Assembly (NCBI GenBank): GCA_905210885.1
Contig: CAJLYO010000012.1
Location: 1 to 17,766 of the forward strand
Direction: 5' to 3'
DNA from: an uncultured Eubacteriales bacterium
Lineage (GTDB): Bacteria; Bacillota; Clostridia; Monoglobales; Firm-18
DNA length: 17,766 nt
This document shows, piece after piece, positions 1 to 5,590 of this stretch. A program made the translations under genes and the position numbers. A model generated the notes under the pieces. It was given only the letters and a program-made list of their open reading frames with translations. It did no database searches and was not told the DNA's origin. Within the stretch, counting starts at the first letter, position 1. Each line of letters starts with the position of its first letter.

Positions 1-149
1 CCGCATGGAAACATGAAATCGAGGAAATGATGGGCGGTATGGGTATTAACTCCGTTGAAGCCTTAAGGGGCAACAGGCTTATGCTCCGCGGCGTAGGTCT
101 TACGGAAAAAGAGCTTGAAATACTGGGCATTGCCCATGCAGGCGAATAA
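1..149 (+). CDS. Glutamate synthase FMN-binding domain protein (GltB central domain), C-terminal fragment
   Basis: Only the last 48 codons are present, in the frame whose codons begin at position 3 and stop at TAA 147-149; the start lies left of the window. The readable tail has the closing signature of the archaeal-type, single-domain FMN glutamate synthase: a GGMGINSVEALRGNR stretch, then RGVGLTEKE and a final LGI-HAG. In the family, this (beta/alpha)8 domain carries FMN and a 3Fe-4S cluster and makes glutamate from 2-oxoglutarate and ammonia that is channelled from glutamine. The identity is supported by the following genes, a ferredoxin, an FAD oxidoreductase and a separate GXGXG domain, which make up a split glutamate synthase. 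The amidotransferase domain is not in the window and would be expected upstream. The following gene starts 15 nt later, so the genes are cotranscribed. Confidence 0.85.
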   Translation, partial: AWKHEIEEMMGGMGINSVEALRGNRLMLRGVGLTEKELEILGIAHAGE

Positions 150-164
150 GGGGGACGGACGATT

Positions 165-590
165 ATGAAAAAAGTGTATGTAAACGAGGAATGGTGCCTT
201 GGCTGTCACCTTTGCGAATACAAGTGCGCCTTTGCAAATTCCGGTCTTAGCGATATGACAAAATTAAAGGGAGTTAAAATTAACCCCAGAATAAGGGTTG
301 AGGAAGGCAACGGCATTAACTTCGCGGTTTCCTGCCGTCACTGCACCGACCCGATATGCGTAAAGTCGTGCATTACCGGCGCCCTTACAAAAGAAGACGG
401 AGTTATTCACATTAATCAGGATAAATGCGTGGGCTGCTTTACATGTATTTTGGTTTGTCCCTACGGCTGCGTTATGCCGTCGGACGGCAAGGCAATACAA
501 AAATGCGAGCTTTGCACAAACAATTCAGCCGGAACGCCAGCGTGCGTTGAGGGCTGTCCCAACCGCGCAATAGTATTTGAAGAAAGGTAG
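165..590 (+). CDS. Four-cluster [4Fe-4S] ferredoxin subunit of split glutamate synthase
   Basis: This is a 141-residue soluble electron-transfer protein of the DmsB/HycB-like polyferredoxin type. Sixteen cysteines fall in four groups: C11/C14/C17/C21, C57/C60/C65/C69, C88/C91/C94/C98 and C114/C117/C127/C131. This predicts four [4Fe-4S] clusters by the usual crosswise pairing; C102 is an extra cysteine. There is no signal peptide or membrane segment, so it is cytoplasmic. A purine-rich AAGGGGG sequence about 10 nt upstream supports the ATG at 165. It sits between the FMN domain gene and an FAD/NAD(P) oxidoreductase, so it most likely carries electrons between that flavoprotein and the FMN/3Fe-4S centre of glutamate synthase; that role is inferred from context. 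The cysteine pattern is seen directly. A general [4Fe-4S] oxidoreductase subunit is the alternative reading. Confidence 0.9.
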   Translation: MKKVYVNEEWCLGCHLCEYKCAFANSGLSDMTKLKGVKINPRIRVEEGNGINFAVSCRHCTDPICVKSCITGALTKEDGVIHINQDKCVGCFTCILVCPYGCVMPSDGKAIQKCELCTNNSAGTPACVEGCPNRAIVFEER

Positions 591-600
591 GCACGCTGAC

Positions 601-1830
601 ATGAAATATGTAATTATCGGTAACTCTGCCGCGGCGGCAGGCTGTATAGAAGGCATACGCTCTGTTGACAAAAAAGGCAGCATAACGGTTATAAGCAAGG
701 AAAAACATCATATATATTCCCGTCCGCTGATTTCCTATCTTTTGTGCGGCAAAACAGACGAGGAAAAGATGAAATACCGTCCCGACAGCTTTTACAGGGA
801 TAACGGCTGTGAGCTGATTTTGGGCGCGGAGGTTACAAAAATCGACCCGAAAGCAAAGACCGTAACCCTCGGGAACGGCGATGTTATAAGCTACGACAAG
901 CTTTTTGCCGGAACTGGTTCAAACCCGTTTGTTCCGCCTATGAAAGGTCTTGAAAACGTAAAAAACAAATTCACATTTATGTCCCTTGACGATGCCCGTG
1001 CCCTTGACAAAGCGCTGACGCCCAAAAGCCGCGTGCTGATTGTGGGTGCCGGTCTTATCGGTTTAAAATGCGCCGAGGGCATTTACGAAAAATGCGCTCA
1101 TATAACGGTTGTTGATTTGGCAGACAGGATTCTTACAAGTATCTTAACCGATGACGCCGCAAAAATCATGCAAAAGCATATAGAGAAAAAAGGAATTGAA
1201 TTTAAGCTCGGCACAAGCGTTGCCGAATTTGACGGCGAAAACGCGCTGCTCACAAACGGCGAAACGGAAAAATTCGATATTGTTGTAACCGCCGTCGGCG
1301 TACGCCCGAACACTGCTTTAATCGCAGAGGCAGGCGGCAAGGTTAACCGCGGCATTGTAACCGACGAATATTGCAGAACAACCCTTCCGGATATATATGC
1401 CGGAGGCGACTGTGCGGAAAGTCATGATATAACAACAGATACAGACAGAGTTTTGGCTCTTCTTCCTCTTGCATACATGCAGGGACAAGCCGCAGGAAAA
1501 AACATGGCTGGTGAAATCACCGTTTACGATAACGCAATCCCCATGAACGCGATAGGTCTTTTCGGTCTTCATATTATAAGCGCCGGAAGCTACGACGGGG
1601 AAAAATACATCGAATCTGACGGCACGAATTACAAAATGCTCGTAACCCGTGACGGACTGCTTAAAGGCTACATTTTAATGGGTGACGTTTTGAGAGCCGG
1701 AATTTACACATCTTTGATACGTGAAAAAACACCCCTTTCGGAGGTAGACTTTGAACTTATCAAAAAACGCCCGGCACTTATGGCATTTTCTAAAGAAAAG
1801 CGCAAGGAAAAACTTGCGCAAAGGAGGTAG
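601..1830 (+). CDS. FAD/NAD(P)-dependent oxidoreductase (pyridine nucleotide-disulfide type), glutamate synthase electron input
   Basis: This 409-residue flavoprotein has the two-dinucleotide-fold layout of Pyr_redox_2 enzymes. The N-terminal FAD fold begins VIIGNSAAAAG at residues 4-14. A second Rossmann fold for NAD(P)H carries VGAGLIG near residues 146-152. The FAD-closing motif DIYAGGDCAE lies near residues 264-273. A roughly 90-residue C-terminal domain resembling the dimerisation part of the family follows. No redox-active CxxxxC disulfide pair is visible, so it is an NAD(P)H-acceptor reductase rather than a disulfide reductase. An in-frame TTG at 577 inside the ferredoxin gene would add eight residues. 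The ATG at 601 is preferred because AAAGGTAGG sits 9 nt upstream and the FAD fold begins at once. In this position it probably passes electrons from NAD(P)H to the four-cluster ferredoxin and on to glutamate synthase; the partner assignment is inferred. Confidence 0.85.
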   Translation: MKYVIIGNSAAAAGCIEGIRSVDKKGSITVISKEKHHIYSRPLISYLLCGKTDEEKMKYRPDSFYRDNGCELILGAEVTKIDPKAKTVTLGNGDVISYDKLFAGTGSNPFVPPMKGLENVKNKFTFMSLDDARALDKALTPKSRVLIVGAGLIGLKCAEGIYEKCAHITVVDLADRILTSILTDDAAKIMQKHIEKKGIEFKLGTSVAEFDGENALLTNGETEKFDIVVTAVGVRPNTALIAEAGGKVNRGIVTDEYCRTTLPDIYAGGDCAESHDITTDTDRVLALLPLAYMQGQAAGKNMAGEITVYDNAIPMNAIGLFGLHIISAGSYDGEKYIESDGTNYKMLVTRDGLLKGYILMGDVLRAGIYTSLIREKTPLSEVDFELIKKRPALMAFSKEKRKEKLAQRR

Positions 1831-1837
1831 CTTTGAC

Positions 1838-2554
1838 ATGGTTATAGACGCAAAAGGCATGCACTTTAAAACCTTAAACGAAAAAGTAAGGGAATGTAAG
1901 GAAACAAAAATTAAAATCAAAAACTGCATCGGACAGCGCTATATTGCAAGCGGTCTTGACGGCAAAACCATTGAAATCGATGGTATACCCGGAAACGCTC
2001 TCGGAAGCTACCTAAACGGCTGTACACTAAAGGTTAACAGCAACGCCCAGGACGCAACCGGGGACACAATGAACAGCGGCATTATCGCCGTTGCAGGCTC
2101 CGGCGGAGATGCGACAGGCTACGCAATGCGCGGCGGCAAGATTTTTATTAAAGGAAACGTCGGCTACCGCGCCGGTATTCATATGAAGCAGTACAAAGAG
2201 AAAAAGCCGATAATAGTAATCGGCGGCAAGGCAGGCTGTTTTTTGGGCGAGTATCAGGCAGGCGGACTGATTATTGTCTTGGGAATCGGCTGTGAAAAGC
2301 CGGTAGGCAATTTCTGTGCAACGGGAATGCACGGAGGCAAAATTGTTATAAGAGGAGATTTCGTCCCGGAAAATCTTCCGGCAAACATTTGTGTTTCCGA
2401 CGCAACGGACAGCGACATGGACGAAATCGCACCGGAAATCCGCGAATTTTGCAGCCTTTTTGGTTATGATGACAAAAAATTATTGTCCGGCGGATTTAAA
2501 ATTCTCACTCCGGACACAAAAAATCCTTACAAACGACTTTACACGCCCAATTAA
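1838..2554 (+). CDS. Glutamate synthase GXGXG (alpha-subunit C-terminal, beta-helix) domain protein
   Basis: This 238-residue protein corresponds to the C-terminal domain of the large glutamate synthase subunit, encoded alone as in archaeal-type split enzymes. Tandem glycine-rich turns of a right-handed beta-helix are visible, for example GNALGSYLNG, GDTMNSGIIAVAGSGGDATG, MRGGKIFIKGNVGYRAG and MHGGKIVIRGDF. In the family the domain is structural and packs against the FMN and amidotransferase domains. Reading could run upstream in frame to 1751, but that would overlap the oxidoreductase by 80 nt. The ATG at 1838 has a near-perfect AAAGGAGG 10 nt upstream and gives the domain its natural start. 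It begins 7 nt after the previous stop. Its last codons overlap a promoter for the next gene. Confidence 0.9.
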   Translation: MVIDAKGMHFKTLNEKVRECKETKIKIKNCIGQRYIASGLDGKTIEIDGIPGNALGSYLNGCTLKVNSNAQDATGDTMNSGIIAVAGSGGDATGYAMRGGKIFIKGNVGYRAGIHMKQYKEKKPIIVIGGKAGCFLGEYQAGGLIIVLGIGCEKPVGNFCATGMHGGKIVIRGDFVPENLPANICVSDATDSDMDEIAPEIREFCSLFGYDDKKLLSGGFKILTPDTKNPYKRLYTPN

Positions 2555-2566
2555 TTGTGGTATACT
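2538..2566 (+). promoter_or_regulatory. Sigma-A promoter for the glnA-like/ANTAR/carAB genes
   Basis: TTTACA (2538-2543) and TATACT (2561-2566) are separated by exactly 17 nt, and TG plus one base precedes the -10 as in an extended -10 element. Each hexamer matches the sigma-A consensus at five of six positions. The -35 lies inside the last codons of the GXGXG gene and the -10 just after its stop. A transcript would begin near 2573, leaving a leader of only about 24 nt before the next ATG, too short for an attenuator or an ANTAR-type two-hairpin RNA. Activity is predicted from sequence only. Confidence 0.7.
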
Positions 2567-2596
2567 ATTATAAATAAAGTCGGAGGTGTCGGTATA

Positions 2597-3910
2597 ATGA
2601 ATTATTCGGTACAGGATGTATTGGATTTTGTTGCGGAGAACGATGTCAAGTTCGTTAAACTTTCATTTTGTGACATTTTCGGTAATTTAAGAAACATTTC
2701 AGTGTTGGCGGCTGAGTTAAAAAAGGCATTCAAAAGCGGTATTCCCTTTGACGCTTCCGTTGTCAAGGGGTTTGATACCGCAGTTGACGGTGACCTTCTT
2801 TTAATTCCTGACCCGTCAACACTTTTTGTTTTGCCGTGGCGTCCGCAATTCGGAAGGGTTATACGCCTTTTCTGCGACATAAAAAACCCGGACGGAACGG
2901 ATTTCGTTTCGGACAGCAGACAAATCCTGCGTAAAAACGCAAAAGCGCTTTCTGACATGGGATATGAATGTACCATAGGTTCAAACTGCGAATTTTACGT
3001 TTTTAAAACTGACGAGCACGGAAACGTCACGAAAATTCCAATTGATAATGCCGGCTGTTACGACGCGGCGCCCCTTGACAAGTGCGAAAATCTGCGCCGT
3101 GATATCTGCCTTACTCTTGAGGAAATGAACATAAGCCCCACAAGCTCCTATCATGAAAAGGGTGCGGGGCAAAACGAAATACACTTCAAAAACAGCACTA
3201 CTCTTACCGCTGCGGATAACTTAATAACCTTCAAATCGGTTGTTAAAACAATAACCGCCGGAAACGGCATGTATGCCTCTTTTATGGCAAAGCCTCTTGC
3301 CGACACTTTCGGCAACGGACTTGCGGTAAGTTTTTCAATCACAAAAAAGGCTCAGAATATTTTTGACGAAAAAAGCGACTGCTTCGGCGAAGGGTTAAGC
3401 TTTATCGCCGGCGTGCTTGACAAAATCAAGGAAATCACGGTTTTTGCAAACACAAACGTTAATTCATATCACAGACTGGGCTGCTTTGACGCACCTAAAT
3501 ATATTTCATGGACAGACAAAAACTACATTCATCTTCTGAGAGTCCGCTGTCATGACGGCAGTGCCTCGAGAATAGAGCTTCGTCTGCCCGACCCTGCGTG
3601 CAACCCGTATCTTTTGTTTTCTTTGGTAATTTCCGCCGGAATTGACGGAATCAAAAACAAACAAAAGCCAATACCGGCAGTTAATGCGGATTTGTACACG
3701 GATATTTTCGCGGTTTCCGGTCTTTCCGTTATACCTCTTTCTCTTGCCGAGGCTGTTGCGGCGGCAAAGGAAAGCAGTTTTGTAACAGATGCCCTGCCGG
3801 CGGAAACGGTTAAAAGCTACCTTAACATAAAAGCGGAGGAATCCCTTTTATACGAAAAATCCTCGGATAAAGAAATGTTTGAAACAGAAAATTATTTTAA
3901 CATTATCTAA
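2597..3910 (+). CDS. Glutamine-synthetase-like protein (GS type I fold) with degenerate active site
   Basis: The 437 residues align end to end with type I GlnA (about 444 residues). The beta-grasp N-domain reads VKLSFCDIFGNLRN, followed by FDASVVKGF, the PDPSTLFVLPW stretch, AAPLDKCENLRRD, YHEKGAGQNEIHF, VNSYHRL and RIELRLPDPACNPYL. The first metal site is intact: E132, E187 and E194. By-eye alignment with Bacillus and Salmonella GlnA shows other conserved residues replaced. The n2-metal ligands Glu129 and His269 (Salmonella numbering) become N130 and A243, though the third, Glu357, remains as E327. The NGSGMH loop reads FGNGLA. The flap PGYEAP is one residue shorter and reads GCFDAP with D298. 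The NRSxxIR arginine becomes Y310. Standard glutamine synthesis is therefore doubtful, and a regulatory pseudoenzyme or an enzyme with another substrate is possible. ATG 2597 follows GGAGGT by 9 nt and is preferred to an in-frame upstream codon at 2555. Confidence 0.85.
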   Translation: MNYSVQDVLDFVAENDVKFVKLSFCDIFGNLRNISVLAAELKKAFKSGIPFDASVVKGFDTAVDGDLLLIPDPSTLFVLPWRPQFGRVIRLFCDIKNPDGTDFVSDSRQILRKNAKALSDMGYECTIGSNCEFYVFKTDEHGNVTKIPIDNAGCYDAAPLDKCENLRRDICLTLEEMNISPTSSYHEKGAGQNEIHFKNSTTLTAADNLITFKSVVKTITAGNGMYASFMAKPLADTFGNGLAVSFSITKKAQNIFDEKSDCFGEGLSFIAGVLDKIKEITVFANTNVNSYHRLGCFDAPKYISWTDKNYIHLLRVRCHDGSASRIELRLPDPACNPYLLFSLVISAGIDGIKNKQKPIPAVNADLYTDIFAVSGLSVIPLSLAEAVAAAKESSFVTDALPAETVKSYLNIKAEESLLYEKSSDKEMFETENYFNII

Positions 3911-3925
3911 GGACGGTTTTAAAGA

Positions 3926-4492
3926 GTGAAAAATGTTTTGATAGTGTCAGGCTCCGAAAAAAGCAGTAAATATATAAACGATATTTTCAAGGGTTTCGGT
4001 GCGCGCTGTACATTCGCCTCTGCCGGCGGAGAAGCAAGACGGTTTTTCAGTGTTTCGCAGTTTGACTTTGCGGTAATTAACGCGCCCCTTTCCGACGAAC
4101 CGGGCTACAACCTTGCGGTTGACATTGCCTGTCGCGGGGAATGCTGCGTGATTTTGCTTGTCAAAGAAGATATATGCGACGCAGTTTCAGCAAAAACCGA
4201 GGACAGCGGAATTGTTGTGCTGCCAAAGCCGACAACCCACAGAATGTTATATTCCGCCGCAAAGTTCATGGACATTACGGTGCGGAAATATTCCGGACTG
4301 CAAAAAGAAAACGTGCGCCTTCAGCAAAAACTGGACGAAATGCGCCTTGTTTCAAGGGCAAAATGCGTCCTTATACAATACCTTAACATGACAGAGCAGC
4401 AAGCGCATAAATATATTGAAAAGCAAGCAATGGACATGCGCTCTACAAAAAAGAGCATTGCCTTAAGCATACTTAGTACATACGAAAATTAG
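3926..4492 (+). CDS. ANTAR-domain response regulator, NitR-like putative antiterminator
   Basis: This 188-residue protein has an N-terminal receiver-like domain (about 1-115), a short coiled linker (about 118-135), and a C-terminal ANTAR three-helix domain (about 130-183). The ANTAR pattern is visible: SRAKCVLIQYLNMTEQQAHKYI, then a second A--MRSTK helix with SIALSIL. ANTAR proteins bind paired hexaloop hairpins in nascent RNA and prevent termination. In clostridia, NitR-type members lie next to glnA and glutamate synthase genes. The receiver is atypical. Its beginning reads VSGSEKS instead of carrying an acidic pair. The phosphoacceptor position reads FAVINAPLSDEPG, with N52 where aspartate is expected, while K101 in LPKP remains. 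It starts with GTG 15 nt after the GS-like stop and so is cotranscribed. The control target is inferred to be nitrogen genes; no target hairpin pair was found in the window. Confidence 0.85.
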   Translation: MKNVLIVSGSEKSSKYINDIFKGFGARCTFASAGGEARRFFSVSQFDFAVINAPLSDEPGYNLAVDIACRGECCVILLVKEDICDAVSAKTEDSGIVVLPKPTTHRMLYSAAKFMDITVRKYSGLQKENVRLQQKLDEMRLVSRAKCVLIQYLNMTEQQAHKYIEKQAMDMRSTKKSIALSILSTYEN

Positions 4493-4510
4493 GAAGGAGA
4501 AATTAAAGTA

Positions 4511-5590
4511 ATGAAACAAACAGCCTATTTGGTTCTACAAAACGGCAAGGTATTTACCGGCAAGCGTTTCGGCTCTGACGGCGATGTGACGGGTGAAATA
4601 GTTTTCACAACCGCTATGACGGGGTATCTTGAAACATTGACAGACCCCAGCTATTGCGGTCAGATTGTTGTTCAGACATTTCCGTTAATCGGAAATTACG
4701 GTGTTATTCCTTCCGATTTTGAAAGCAAAAAGCCCAATTTAAAAGCGTATATTGTTTATGATTATTGTCAAGACCCCTCTAACTTCCGTTCGCAGGGTTG
4801 TCTTGACAATTTTTTAAAGGAACAGAATATCCCCGGACTTTACGGCATCGACACAAGGGCGCTTACGAAAATTATAAGGGAACACGGCGTTATGAACGGA
4901 ATGATAACCTCGTCCGTTGAAACGGCAAAAGCAAAGCTTGCCGAAATTGAAAAATACACGGTTAAAGACCCCGTGGCACATGTAAGCTGCAAAAAGGCGT
5001 ACACGGAAAAATGTGAAAACCCAAGCCGCCGCGTCATTTTATGGGACTTCGGTGCAAAGGCAAACATCCGCCGCGAGCTTTTATCACGCGGCTGTGAGGT
5101 TATAACCGTACCGTACAACACAACATGCAAGGAAATTATGCAGTATAAGCCTGACGGCATAATGCTTTCAAACGGTCCCGGCGACCCGGCGGAAAACACC
5201 GAAATCATAAAGCAGCTTGCTCTTTTAAACAAGCATAATATTCCCACATTCGGCATATGCCTGGGGCATCAGCTTTTGGCGCTTTCAACAGGCGCAAAAA
5301 CCCACAAGCTGAAATACGGACACCGCGGTGCAAACCAGCCGGTTAAATGCATAAAAGACGATAAGGTGTTTATAACAAGCCAGAACCACGGCTACGCAGT
5401 TTCGGCAGATACACTGGGCAAGGGCGCAAAGGTAAGCTTTGTTAACGCAAATGACGGAACCTGCGAGGGAATTGACTACACCGACATGCCGGCATTTTCC
5501 GTCCAGTTCCACCCGGAGGCAAGTGCAGGTCCTCTTGACACCGCGTTTTTATTCGACCGCTTTATAAAATTAATGGAAGGAGATAAATAA
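4511..5590 (+). CDS. carA: Carbamoyl-phosphate synthase small (glutaminase) subunit
   Basis: CarA hydrolyses glutamine and delivers ammonia through a tunnel to CarB for carbamoyl phosphate, the precursor of pyrimidines and arginine. The 359-residue length is normal. The N-terminal CarA domain shows GYLETLTDPSYCGQIVVQTFP and YGIDTRALTKIIREHG. The class I glutamine amidotransferase domain shows SNGPGDP, the nucleophile C250 in GICLGHQ, and the H334/E336 pair in QFHPEAS, so the catalytic triad is complete. AAGGAG lies 11 nt before the ATG. The gene starts 18 nt after the ANTAR gene with no terminator between them, and its stop directly abuts the carB start. No PyrR site, arginine operator or T-box is visible ahead of it; expression appears tied to the nitrogen genes upstream. 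Confidence 0.97.
   Translation: MKQTAYLVLQNGKVFTGKRFGSDGDVTGEIVFTTAMTGYLETLTDPSYCGQIVVQTFPLIGNYGVIPSDFESKKPNLKAYIVYDYCQDPSNFRSQGCLDNFLKEQNIPGLYGIDTRALTKIIREHGVMNGMITSSVETAKAKLAEIEKYTVKDPVAHVSCKKAYTEKCENPSRRVILWDFGAKANIRRELLSRGCEVITVPYNTTCKEIMQYKPDGIMLSNGPGDPAENTEIIKQLALLNKHNIPTFGICLGHQLLALSTGAKTHKLKYGHRGANQPVKCIKDDKVFITSQNHGYAVSADTLGKGAKVSFVNANDGTCEGIDYTDMPAFSVQFHPEASAGPLDTAFLFDRFIKLMEGDK

Noticed and set aside
577..600. TTG start giving eight extra residues on the FAD oxidoreductase
   Set aside because: It lies inside the ferredoxin gene and the ribosome site AAAGGTAGG is placed for ATG 601; the FAD fold begins at residue 3 from that start.
1751..1837. Upstream extension of the GXGXG protein
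   Set aside because: It would overlap the oxidoreductase gene by 80 nt and adds a Lys/Arg-rich out-of-family stretch; AAAGGAGG fixes ATG 1838.
2555..2596. Upstream extension of the GS-like protein
   Set aside because: The codons fall on the promoter -10 and ribosome site; GGAGGT at 2582-2587 points to ATG 2597.
2567..2596. ANTAR target RNA (paired hexaloop hairpins) ahead of the GS-like gene
   Set aside because: The leader is about 24 nt, too short, and no hairpin pair is visible; nor is there one in the 15-18 nt gaps before the ANTAR gene and carA.
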